Source of the DNA: Halanaerobium congolense
Lineage (GTDB): Bacteria; Bacillota; Halanaerobiia; Halanaerobiales; Halanaerobiaceae
Length of the DNA: 64,000 bases
Assembly (NCBI RefSeq): GCF_004366375.1
Contig: NZ_SOEF01000006.1
Location: forward strand, 1 to 64,000
Reading direction: 5' to 3'
Shown piece after piece: positions 1 to 9,209 of this stretch (position 1 is the first letter of the stretch; every line of letters starts with the position of its first letter). The notes beneath the pieces are model-generated. The model ran no database searches. It was not told the origin of the DNA and saw only the letters and a program-made list of their open reading frames with translations. A program made the translations under genes and the position numbers.

Positions 1-232
1 AATTCATAAGAGGTTTAAGCAGGAAATTAGGTAAATTTCGAGAAAACATAACTTAGGATCCCTTCCTTTCTGGGTGTAGTAAGTTGTGGTTCTCTTAATT
101 ACTATTTACGAGCTCAGGGGGAGGGATTCCTGCATTTTATACAGATTCCTAACCTGACAATTATGATAACTATTAATATTTTTAAAAAAACTATTAGATT
201 TGACGTAACGCATAATTTTAAAGGAGGAATAA

Positions 233-1504
<1,272 letters not shown>

Positions 1505-1573
1505 CTTTCTATAATTTTAATAAAAGTTTAATTAGTTTAAGTATTATTTATTTTGAAAATTAATACTGGATTA

Positions 1574-1602
1574 AAAGAGTCCTTTTAAGGGCTCTTTTTT
1601 TT
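1574..1602 (+). terminator. Rho-independent terminator of serS
   Basis: A stem AAAGAGTCC / GGGCTCTTT with a 6-base loop runs straight into a run of T. It lies 70 bases after the serS stop. Confidence 0.85.
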
Positions 1603-1723
1603 ACTAGCCAGGGAATTTGCCTAATGGTTTGTTGTGGCTAATATTTATAGTTTCATAATTTCCGCTATCAACAAAATTTAACCTTACTGTATGACAGATT
1701 GTCCGAAGGACATTTTGTTTCAA
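1595..1723 (-). repeat. Dispersed repeat, copy 1 (inverse of 48831-48956)
   Basis: About 125 bases recur in reverse complement at 48831-48956. The 92-base core (1629-1720) differs at only about five positions. One end is the palindrome TGTCCGAAGGACA followed by TTTTGTT, after which the two copies diverge abruptly; the other end is an A/T run near CTAGC. On this copy's minus strand a 38-codon frame ending in a stop is open, and the same frame is open in the other copy (shared peptide VRLNFVDSGNYETINI). It may be a miniature or decayed insertion element, or the 3' end of a transposase gene. No transposase is recognisable. Confidence 0.75.
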
Positions 1724-1743
1724 GAATAAACTTTAATTAAGTA

Positions 1744-3024
1744 TTAGTTTTCTTCTTTTTCAATTTCCCCTGCTTTAGAAATTGAATATTTGGTTGCAAG
1801 GGGTCCGATAATTTCTGTAAATGCAGTAGTAAAGAGTAGAACATTAAAAACAAGCGTTGATGTGGAGGTGGAAAATTTATTTTGTATAGTGTAGGCCATT
1901 GCTATTGCAACACCACTTTGCGGCAAAAGATTTAATCCGATATACTTTCTTATTTTTTTAGGAGCTTGGACTAAATAGGCAGCAGAAGAGGCTCCGCCAA
2001 CTTTACCAATTATTCTTGCAGTTATATATGTAATAGTGATTAAAGAAAAACCTGGTTTTAAACCTGTAAATTTGATTTCAGTACCTGCAAGAATAAAAAA
2101 CATTGCATATAATGGTACTGTTATTATTTCTAGATAATCAGATATCTCAAGGTTTTGATCAGTAAAATTTTTACAGGCAAACCCTACTGCCATATTTGTA
2201 ATTAATGGAGAATGACCGGTATAAATTGCAATTGCAGAAGCGCCGATAATTGCAGAAATCAAAGTTAGAATTTTTTTAGTTCTATTTTTAAATTTAATTA
2301 AAAAATATTGAGTAAGATAACCAATAATTACCCCAATTATTAGAGACCCCGTGATTTCAATTAGTGGTATTCCAATTGTTTTAATAATTGTTAATTTTGC
2401 TTTACCACTGTGGATTATTAGTGAAATTGGTTCAATTATACTGAAAATAATTAGAGCAAGTGCGTCATCAATTCCTACAACTGCCATAATGACAGAAGTT
2501 AAAGGACCTTTAGAATTATATTCTCGGAGAACCATTACTGTAGCAGCAGGTGCTGTAGCAGCAGCAATTGCGCCTAAAAGCATTGATATATATATAGGTT
2601 GCCCAATAAAATAAATAGCTAAAGTTACTAATCCAAAAGCAGCTATAGTCTGAAATATAACTATTACCAGAATATCTTTTCCTAATCTTTTGAATAATTT
2701 AATTGTAAGTTCACTTCCAATTCTAAATGCAATAAATCCAAGAGCAATATGTGTTAGATAGCCAAAACTATCAACTACAAACAAATACCATTCTATTTGT
2801 ATGTCACTTAAAAATGGTAGAGTGTTAATGATATCTTCACTTAATAAGATACCTAAAAAAACATAACCTACTACAATAGGAATTCTGTATCTTTTTGTTA
2901 TTAAAACAATGAGAAGAGCAAAAAAGACTAAAAGTGCAGTAATATATAAAATTTTATTACCTGCCTGAACATTAAAAAACCAGTTGTGAGCATCTATCAA
3001 ATTTGATAGATTATTAATCCCCAT
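1744..3024 (-). CDS. Cation/proton antiporter, CPA2 (Kef/NapA-like) family
   Basis: A 426-residue integral membrane protein with about 12-13 hydrophobic segments, which exchanges Na+ or K+ for protons in this family. The paired aspartates of CPA2 antiporters are seen in VVGIDDALALIIFS, preceded by the conserved helix-break region ATAPAATVMVLREY. There is no C-terminal RCK/TrkA domain, so it resembles the short Na+/H+ members rather than full Kef channels. The start ATG follows GAGGTG. It faces serS convergently. Ion specificity cannot be read from the sequence; Na+ extrusion would fit a halophile but is inference. Confidence 0.85.
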   Translation of the reverse strand: MGINNLSNLIDAHNWFFNVQAGNKILYITALLVFFALLIVLITKRYRIPIVVGYVFLGILLSEDIINTLPFLSDIQIEWYLFVVDSFGYLTHIALGFIAFRIGSELTIKLFKRLGKDILVIVIFQTIAAFGLVTLAIYFIGQPIYISMLLGAIAAATAPAATVMVLREYNSKGPLTSVIMAVVGIDDALALIIFSIIEPISLIIHSGKAKLTIIKTIGIPLIEITGSLIIGVIIGYLTQYFLIKFKNRTKKILTLISAIIGASAIAIYTGHSPLITNMAVGFACKNFTDQNLEISDYLEIITVPLYAMFFILAGTEIKFTGLKPGFSLITITYITARIIGKVGGASSAAYLVQAPKKIRKYIGLNLLPQSGVAIAMAYTIQNKFSTSTSTLVFNVLLFTTAFTEIIGPLATKYSISKAGEIEKEEN

Positions 3025-3394
3025 TTTATCACCTCATTCTATTGATTTAAAATTCTATAATTTTAATTATCATATATGATGGTCTAATATTAAATTAAGG
3101 ATCAATATTATTTCTCCTTTTATTATTTTTTAAATTTTTTTTAAAAAAAGAAGGAATATTACTTTGAGTCTAGAATTATATATACAGGATTTAAATAAAA
3201 CGTCGTTTTACTATTAGAAACACAATTTTATAAGCATGTTTTAATAGTAATTTTTTGAGATAAAGCCGGGTTTAAATTTAATTATTTAATTTCTTGTGCT
3301 CTCTAAAACGGATTATTAAAATACCGGCTAAAATTAGAGAAAATCGTTGAGTTGTTTTGACAAAAAGGTTTAAAATTTAAAGGAGGCTTATTTA
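3025..3394. promoter_or_regulatory. Divergent intergenic region with operator-like inverted repeat and overlapping stems
   Basis: This 370-base gap between the antiporter and the KDPG aldolase holds no gene. TTACTATTAGAAACA (3208-3222) and TGTTTTAATAGTAA (3237-3250) form an inverted repeat with one unpaired base around a 14-base centre, like a dimeric repressor site. Downstream, AGCCGG (3264-3269) can pair with CCGGCT (3324-3329), and TCTCTAA (3300-3306) with TTAGAGA (3334-3340). The two stems overlap in space, so they are alternative folds or a pseudoknot. A function in controlling kdgA is inferred from position only. Confidence 0.45.
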
Positions 3395-4045
3395 ATGAGT
3401 AAAGTTGAAGATTTAAAAAGAGTTGAGGAAACTGGTATTGTTGCAGTAGTTAGAGCTGAAAATGCAGAAAAAGCATTAAAAATTACAGAGGCTGTAAAAA
3501 AAGGTGGTATTGATGCCATTGAAATTACAATGACTGTTCCAGGAGCTGTTGATGTAATTAAACAGTTAACTGATGAATACAGTAAAGAAGAGGTTTTAAT
3601 TGGTGCTGGTTCTGTTTTAGATGCAGAAACAGCTCGTGCCTGTATTTTAGCTGGAGCGGAGTATATTGTTTCTCCTTCTCTAGATGAAGAAACTATCGCT
3701 ATGTGTAACCGTTATCAAAAAGCAGTTATGCCTGGTGCAATGAGTGTAACAGAAGTAGTTAAAGCAATGAAATATGGTGCAGATATCGTTAAGATTTTCC
3801 CGGCAACTTTATTTGGTCCTAAGATTATCAAAGCTGTTAAAGGGCCTTTACCACAGGCACCTTTAATGCCTACTGGTGGAGTAAGCTTGGATAATGTTAA
3901 AGATTGGATTAAAGCTGGAAGTTTAGCAGTTGGTGTAGGTAGTTCCTTAAGCAAAGGTGCAAAAACTGGTGACTATGAACAGGTAACAGAAACTGCTAAA
4001 GAATTTATTCGTTTAATTAAGGAAGCCAGAGCAGAAATGGCTTAA
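3395..4045 (+). CDS. kdgA: 2-keto-3-deoxy-6-phosphogluconate (KDPG/KHG) aldolase
   Basis: Cleaves KDPG to pyruvate and glyceraldehyde-3-phosphate, the last step of hexuronate/Entner-Doudoroff-type catabolism. The 216-residue product is a complete class I TIM barrel. VAVVRAENAEKALKITEA opens the barrel, IEITMTVPGA carries the family's glutamate, and IVKIFPATLFGPKIIKAV carries the Schiff-base lysine (the K of VKIFPA). LMPTGGVSLDNV forms the phosphate-binding loop. The ATG follows AAAGGAGG. Two KDG kinase genes lie downstream, which fits a kinase-then-aldolase route for 2-keto-3-deoxygluconate. Confidence 0.93.
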   Translation: MSKVEDLKRVEETGIVAVVRAENAEKALKITEAVKKGGIDAIEITMTVPGAVDVIKQLTDEYSKEEVLIGAGSVLDAETARACILAGAEYIVSPSLDEETIAMCNRYQKAVMPGAMSVTEVVKAMKYGADIVKIFPATLFGPKIIKAVKGPLPQAPLMPTGGVSLDNVKDWIKAGSLAVGVGSSLSKGAKTGDYEQVTETAKEFIRLIKEARAEMA

Positions 4046-4088
4046 ATCTCATTTCAGAAATAACTTTAGAGAACAACTAAAATTCATC

Positions 4089-4179
4089 TTTTTAATAAAT
4101 AAGGCACACTTCTCGATTGCCATATTCTGTGGCACGGTCAGTTCAGGGCGTCCTGCCCTTCAGCCTGATTTATTAAAAA
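4089..4179. repeat. Long inverted repeat enclosing a G+C-rich core
   Basis: TTTTTAATAAAT (4089-4100) is the exact reverse complement of ATTTATTAAAAA (4168-4179). The pairing extends inward to 16 of 17 positions (AAGGC against GCCTG). The enclosed core is clearly richer in G+C than the surroundings and has its own hairpin, GGGCG TCC TGCCC (near 4146-4158). There is no T run directly after it, so it is not a simple terminator. It may be a small mobile repeat or a structured RNA. Confidence 0.5.
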
Positions 4180-4228
4180 TCTTCATTAAGTTATTCTAGA
4201 TAAAGTCATTAAATTCAATGAGATTTAA

Positions 4229-4302
4229 GACCATTTCTTTTAGGTGAGAAGGTTGACTGGATTGCTCTTATATTTGTGAGCAGGTTAGTCAGCTGAGAGG
4301 TC
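4229..4302 (+). ncRNA. Three-way-junction-like leader structure before kdgK
   Basis: GACC (4229-4232) pairs with GGTC (4299-4302). Inside are a short TTCT/AGAA hairpin and a long stem GTTGACT / AGTCAGC that continues, after a symmetrical GGAT/GGTT internal loop, as TGCTC / GAGCA. It ends about 60 bases before the kdgK start. I do not recognise it as any known riboswitch. A cis-regulatory role is inferred from the fold and position. Confidence 0.35.
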
Positions 4303-4362
4303 CATTTTATTACTAGAAGTACATTTAAATTTAATCAAAATTTAACAGGAGGTTTTTATTTT

Positions 4363-5385
4363 ATGTCTAAGAAAGTTGTTACTTTTGGAGAAATTATGCT
4401 GCGTTTGACACCACCTAACCATGAGCGTTTTATTCAGGCGGATTCTTTTAATGTGATTTATGGTGGAGGAGAGGCAAATACTGCTGTATCTTTGGCTAAT
4501 TATGGCCTGGATGCTCGTTTTGTAACTAAGTTACCTAACAATCCGATCGGTCAGGCTGCTTTAAATGAAGTTCGTCGTTTTGGTGTTGATACTGATTATA
4601 TTGCACGTGGTGGAGACCGTTTAGGAATCTATTACTGTGAAAATGGTGCAAGCCAGAGACCGTCTAACGTAGTTTATGATAGAGCTCATTCTGCAATTGC
4701 TGAAGCTGAAAGTGCAGATTTTGACTGGGAAGTAATTTTTGCTGATGTTGACTGGTTCCACTATACAGGAATTACTCCTGCTTTAAGTGAGCAGATGTCA
4801 GATGTTACTTTAGAAGCTGTTAAAGCTGCTAAAAAACACGGAGTCAAGGTAAGCTGCGACTTAAACTATCGCGCTAAGCTTTGGAGCAGAGAAAGAGCTG
4901 GTCAGGTAATGGAAGGTTTAATGGAATATACTGATGTTGTAATAGCAAATGAAGAAGATGCCGAAATGGTATTTGATATCAAGAGTGGTTCTGACATTAC
5001 CAGTGGTGATTTAAATGTTGAAGGTTACAAAGATGTTGCTAAACAGTTAATCGACCGCTTTGATTTAGAATTAGTTGGTAGTCACTTAAGAATCAGCCAT
5101 AGTGCTTCGCATAATGGTTGGTTAGTTGTACTTTTTGATGGTGAAAACTTTGTGCAATCAACAAAGTATGAGATTACAATTATTGATCGTGTTGGAGGAG
5201 GAGACTCCTTTGCCGGTGGTTTAATATATTCTCTAGTTACTGGCAAAAAGCTTCAAGAAGCTGCTGAGTTCGGAGCCGCTGCATCCTGCTTAAAGCAGTC
5301 AATTCCTGGTGACTTTAACCATGTAAGTGTTAAAGAAGTAGAAACTCTAGCTGGAGGAAATGCTTCTGGTAGAGTTAAGAGATAA
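4363..5385 (+). CDS. kdgK: Sugar kinase, PfkB/ribokinase family, probable 2-keto-3-deoxygluconate kinase
   Basis: Phosphorylates 2-keto-3-deoxygluconate at C6 with ATP, feeding the aldolase encoded just upstream. The 340-residue product has the ribokinase fold. The N-terminal PfkB signature is at YGGGEANTAVSLANYG, and the C-terminal signature with the catalytic base and anion hole is at DRVGGGDSFAGGL (D of GGGDSF). The ATG follows ACAGGAGG. It is only moderately similar to the second kinase downstream. The sugar is inferred from the neighbouring KDPG aldolase; fructokinase-like activity is a less likely alternative. Confidence 0.8.
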   Translation: MSKKVVTFGEIMLRLTPPNHERFIQADSFNVIYGGGEANTAVSLANYGLDARFVTKLPNNPIGQAALNEVRRFGVDTDYIARGGDRLGIYYCENGASQRPSNVVYDRAHSAIAEAESADFDWEVIFADVDWFHYTGITPALSEQMSDVTLEAVKAAKKHGVKVSCDLNYRAKLWSRERAGQVMEGLMEYTDVVIANEEDAEMVFDIKSGSDITSGDLNVEGYKDVAKQLIDRFDLELVGSHLRISHSASHNGWLVVLFDGENFVQSTKYEITIIDRVGGGDSFAGGLIYSLVTGKKLQEAAEFGAAASCLKQSIPGDFNHVSVKEVETLAGGNASGRVKR

Positions 5386-5414
5386 ATAAATAATTAATAA
5401 ATTTATTCAAATAG

Positions 5415-5443
5415 AGGCTGCAGCTTAGGCTGTGGCCTTTTTT
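5415..5443 (+). terminator. Rho-independent terminator after the first KDG kinase
   Basis: AGGCTGCAGC and GCTGTGGCCT form a 10-base stem with a 4-base loop, followed by six T. It separates the two kinase genes, so the second may need its own promoter or read-through. Confidence 0.8.
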
Positions 5444-5492
5444 CAGTTTTAGTATTAGAGGCAAATATTTATTTTTTTAGGAGGAATTTAAA

Positions 5493-6452
5493 ATGATTGA
5501 TCTTGTTACTATTGGGGAAACAATGGCAGCTATGGCACCACAAGAGGTAGGATCTTTAAAGTATTTAAATAATTTTTCGAAATATATAGCCGGAGCAGAA
5601 TCAAATGTAGCAATTGGGGTAAAAAGATTGGGCTTTAATTCTGGTTGGATTAGTAAATTGGGTAAAGATCCACTTGGTGATTATGTAGAATTTTTTGTAA
5701 GAGGTGAAGGGGTAGATGTTTCTCAAGTTAAAAGGGATGCCAAGCATAGAACTGGACTTATGATCAAAGAAATGCATACAACTAAAGAACCAAAAATTTT
5801 TTATTATCGAGATAATTCTGCTGCAAGCTATCTAAATAAAGAAGATATTAATGCAGATTATATTAAAAAGGCTAAGCATCTTCATTTAACTGGAATTACT
5901 CCAGCTTTAAGTCAGAGTGCTCAAGCTGCTTTTTTCGAAGCCTTGAGGGTAGCAAAAGAAAACAATTTAAAAATTTCTTTTGATCCCAATTTAAGGCTTA
6001 AGCTCTGGGATTCAATTGAAAAAATGCGTAAAGTAATGCTAGAAATAATTCCTCAGGTAAATGTTTTACTTCCTGGAATTGAAGAAGGAGAAATTTTACT
6101 TGGCCTTTCTGATCCAAAAGAAATTATTAAAGGTTTTTATGAGATGATGGATCCTGGATCATTAATAGTTCTCAAAATTGGTTCTAAGGGAGCTTTATAT
6201 TATCAGGGAGATCAAATAAAGCATGTTGATCCTTATTGTGTTAATAATATTGTTGATTTAATTGGAGCCGGAGATGCTTTTGCAGCAGGTTTAATTACGG
6301 GGCTTCTAAGAGAGCTTCCAATTAGAAAAACTGTTGAACTTGCTAATTTAGTTGGAGCATTATGTATAACTGTTAAAGGTGATATAGAAGGACTTCCCAC
6401 TTGGGAGCAGGTTGAAGTTTATCAGGGTAAAAAAGAAGAAATTTTTCGTTAA
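5493..6452 (+). CDS. kdgK: 2-keto-3-deoxygluconate kinase, Bacillus KdgK type (PfkB family)
   Basis: A second ribokinase-fold sugar kinase of 319 residues. It resembles the Bacillus-type KdgK closely along its length: FSKYIAGAESNVAIGVKRLG at the N-terminal signature, KHLHLTGITPALS, ISFDPNLRLKLW, and the catalytic DLIGAGDAFAAGL near residue 255. The ATG follows AGGAGG. The gene lies after a terminator that closes the first kinase gene. Two non-identical KDG kinases in tandem suggest different sugar acids or different expression. That is inference; the sequence does not separate the substrates. Confidence 0.82.
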   Translation: MIDLVTIGETMAAMAPQEVGSLKYLNNFSKYIAGAESNVAIGVKRLGFNSGWISKLGKDPLGDYVEFFVRGEGVDVSQVKRDAKHRTGLMIKEMHTTKEPKIFYYRDNSAASYLNKEDINADYIKKAKHLHLTGITPALSQSAQAAFFEALRVAKENNLKISFDPNLRLKLWDSIEKMRKVMLEIIPQVNVLLPGIEEGEILLGLSDPKEIIKGFYEMMDPGSLIVLKIGSKGALYYQGDQIKHVDPYCVNNIVDLIGAGDAFAAGLITGLLRELPIRKTVELANLVGALCITVKGDIEGLPTWEQVEVYQGKKEEIFR

Positions 6453-6713
6453 AAGGATTTAAGAAAATAATTGATATTTGACTATATTAATCTTATAATA
6501 AATAATATAGCTAAATACTAAAGATTAGTTATTTTTTACTTTCTGTTTTTAAAATAGATATAATTAACTGTCAATAACTAAGTTTTTGTTTAGATTTGTA
6601 GTTTAATGCAAAGTTAAGCAGATTAATCAAGCTTTAATTAAATGCAATTTAAATATTAGTATGTTATAATTATGTTTTAGAATTAGAGAAAAAATTTTAA
6701 GGAGGTTTTTATT

Positions 6714-9107
6714 TTGAGCAAATCCGATATGACGGTGATTAAGCGAGATGATAGAGAGGTTGCTTACAGCCGAGATAAGATTACCAAAGCGATTTATAGA
6801 GCTATGATCGAATCAGGAGAAGATGCGACTGAGGATGATGCAGAACAGGTTGCCTTAGATGTAGAATCTGATTTGATAATAGATTTCTACAATGAAGATC
6901 AGGTGCCTAAAGTAGAAGAAATCCAGGATTTAGTAGAAGAAAAACTTATGAAGGCGGCATATGTAACAACAGCTAAAGCATATATTTTATATAGAAATAA
7001 AAGACAGCAGTCTAGGCTGCATAGAAAAAAGAAAGACCGGGAAAATGCACTTTTATCAAATGATTTTTTAAGTAAATATAAGCATCAGCCTAACCCTTTT
7101 CCAACTGAATTGGGAGAGTTTATTTACTATAGAACATATTCGCGCTGGTTAGAAGAAGAGCAGCGTCGTGAATATTGGTGGGAAACAGTTAAAAGAGCTG
7201 TTGAATATAACTGTTCATTGGCTCCGACAACTAAAAAAGAAGCGGAAAAACTATATGATAATGTATATAATTTAAAAAACTTTTTAGCAGGGCGTACACT
7301 CTGGACAGCTTCTACAGAATCATCTAAAAAATATGGAATGAGTAATTACAACTGTTCTTTTACAGTCATTGACAGCTTTAAAGCTTATCAGGATTTGTTT
7401 TATCTTTTAATGATCGGATCAGGAGTTGGTTTCCGAGTCCTGCCTCGTGATGTAGAGCAGCTGCCTAAGATTAGAACTGATATTGAAGTAATCCATAAAT
7501 ATTATGAGCCAGTTGATAAAGATGAGAGAAGAGAATATACAGATTTTGATTTTGATGAAGATGATGTTGTAACAATTAATGTCGGTGATTCTAAAGAAGG
7601 TTGGATTCAATCCTTAGAATATTATTTCAAATTCTTAGTTAATCATGCTTATCGACCTTTAAAGAGAATCATTTTTAATTATGATTCTGTACGTCCAAAA
7701 GGTGAAAAACTCAAGACTTTTGGGGGGACAGCTTCCGGACATCAGAGTTTAAAGCGGATGTTTACTAAAATAGATAAGCTGCTTACAGAAAAACCAGATC
7801 GTGAACTTGATGATATTAAACGAGTTAAATTAAAGCCAATCGACGCAATGGATCTAGCAAATATTGTAGCTGAAAATGTTGTGTCGGGTGGAGTTAGACG
7901 TTCATCTCAAATCTGTCTTTTCAGTGAAGATGATAAAGAAATTGCTCAGGCAAAAAGTAATTTATATGTCAAAGAAAATGATGAGTGGGTAATCAATAAG
8001 GAAATATCTCACCGTCAGATGAGTAACAATAGTATTTTTTATGAAGGAAAACCTTCTAAAGAACAGCTTAAGTGGCATGTTAAGCAGATGCGTTTCAGTG
8101 GTGAGCCAGGATTTATCAATGCTGTTGAGGGAAGCAGACGCCGAGAAAACTTTAAAGGTGTTAATCCCTGTGCGGAAATTCTGCTGGACTCGAGAGGAGT
8201 TTGTAATCTGACATCATTGAATGTAATGGCTTTTGTAGATGAAGAAGGTAATATTGATCGAGAAGCTATGTTTGAGGCTCAACAACTTTCAGCCAGAGCG
8301 GGTTACAGAATGGCTTTAATTGAATTTGAATTACCAGAATGGGATCAAATAAATAAAAGAGACAGGTTGATTGGAACTTCTTTAACTGGCTGGCAGGATA
8401 TGAAAAATGCAGCTGGACTAAATGAAGCTCAAGAGGCTCAATTATTAGAAGAGTTGCGCGAAGTTGCTCATAAAGCAGGTAGAGAAATAGCTAAAGAAGT
8501 TGGAGATAATGAGCCAAAACTAATTACAACCGTTAAACCTGAGGGAACACAGACTCAGATGCCAACTGTTTCCAGTGGTTTACACTATTCTCACAGTGCA
8601 TATTATGTTAGACGAGTAAGAATCTCTGCTTCTGATCCACTGGCTAGAGTCTGTGAAGAACTGGATTATCCGATTCATCCAGAAGTTGGCCAGAATCCGG
8701 ATGACCCTGAAACTCTAGTGGTTGAATTCCCTGTTAAAGCGCCAGAAGGAGAAGTTAAAGGGGATGTAGATGCAATTGATCAGCTGGAAACATATAAGAT
8801 GTTTATGGAAAATTATGTTGATCATAATGCATCAATTACTGTTCATGTTCGTGATGATGAATGGAAAGATGTAGAAGAATGGTTATGGGAGAATTGGAAT
8901 AGTGTTGTGGGTATTTCTTTTATTTCTTATAATGATAATTTCTATGATTTAATGCCTTATGAAGAAATAACAGAAGAAGAATATAATGAAAGAGTTAAAA
9001 AAATGGAAAAATTCAATCCGTCCTTAGTTTCTAAGTATGAAACTGAGTTTCTAGAAAGAGAAATTGATGATGCTTCTTGTGAAACTGGAGCTTGTCCGGT
9101 ACGATAA
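6714..9107 (+). CDS. nrdJ: Adenosylcobalamin-dependent ribonucleoside-triphosphate reductase (class II, monomeric)
   Basis: Reduces ribonucleoside triphosphates to deoxy forms with a B12-generated radical, so needs no oxygen. The 797-residue protein begins with an ATP-cone (about residues 5-100, TVIKRDDREVAYSRDKITKA) and continues as the monomeric RTPR type. NYNCSFTVIDS, GSGVGFRVLPRD, the active-site loop VNPCAEILL and the substrate-binding TTVKPEGTQTQMPTVSSG are all visible. It ends in a cysteine pair, SCETGACPVR, for re-reduction. The ATP-cone makes it longer than the Lactobacillus enzyme. The start is TTG, well placed after AAGGAGG. No cobalamin riboswitch is visible in the 261 bases upstream. 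Confidence 0.93.
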   Translation: MSKSDMTVIKRDDREVAYSRDKITKAIYRAMIESGEDATEDDAEQVALDVESDLIIDFYNEDQVPKVEEIQDLVEEKLMKAAYVTTAKAYILYRNKRQQSRLHRKKKDRENALLSNDFLSKYKHQPNPFPTELGEFIYYRTYSRWLEEEQRREYWWETVKRAVEYNCSLAPTTKKEAEKLYDNVYNLKNFLAGRTLWTASTESSKKYGMSNYNCSFTVIDSFKAYQDLFYLLMIGSGVGFRVLPRDVEQLPKIRTDIEVIHKYYEPVDKDERREYTDFDFDEDDVVTINVGDSKEGWIQSLEYYFKFLVNHAYRPLKRIIFNYDSVRPKGEKLKTFGGTASGHQSLKRMFTKIDKLLTEKPDRELDDIKRVKLKPIDAMDLANIVAENVVSGGVRRSSQICLFSEDDKEIAQAKSNLYVKENDEWVINKEISHRQMSNNSIFYEGKPSKEQLKWHVKQMRFSGEPGFINAVEGSRRRENFKGVNPCAEILLDSRGVCNLTSLNVMAFVDEEGNIDREAMFEAQQLSARAGYRMALIEFELPEWDQINKRDRLIGTSLTGWQDMKNAAGLNEAQEAQLLEELREVAHKAGREIAKEVGDNEPKLITTVKPEGTQTQMPTVSSGLHYSHSAYYVRRVRISASDPLARVCEELDYPIHPEVGQNPDDPETLVVEFPVKAPEGEVKGDVDAIDQLETYKMFMENYVDHNASITVHVRDDEWKDVEEWLWENWNSVVGISFISYNDNFYDLMPYEEITEEEYNERVKKMEKFNPSLVSKYETEFLEREIDDASCETGACPVR

Positions 9108-9164
9108 ATGTTCTAAATTCAAATAATAATTGAAGTTTAATTGAATAAAAAATATTTAGATAGA

Positions 9165-9202
9165 AAAAACTCCTGACAAATATTATCTGCCAGGAGTTTT
9201 TG
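9165..9202. terminator. Bidirectional terminator between nrdJ and the membrane-protein gene
   Basis: AAAAACTCCTG (9165-9175) and CAGGAGTTTTT (9191-9201) form a perfect 11-base stem with A and T runs on either side. It can stop transcription from both convergent genes. Confidence 0.88.
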
Positions 9203-9209
9203 ATCTTAT

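Noticed and set aside
6453-6713. Possible cobalamin riboswitch or NrdR boxes before nrdJ
   Set aside because: The 261 bases are AT-rich with no B12-box and no paired NrdR-like sites. Only scattered TATAAT-like stretches are present.
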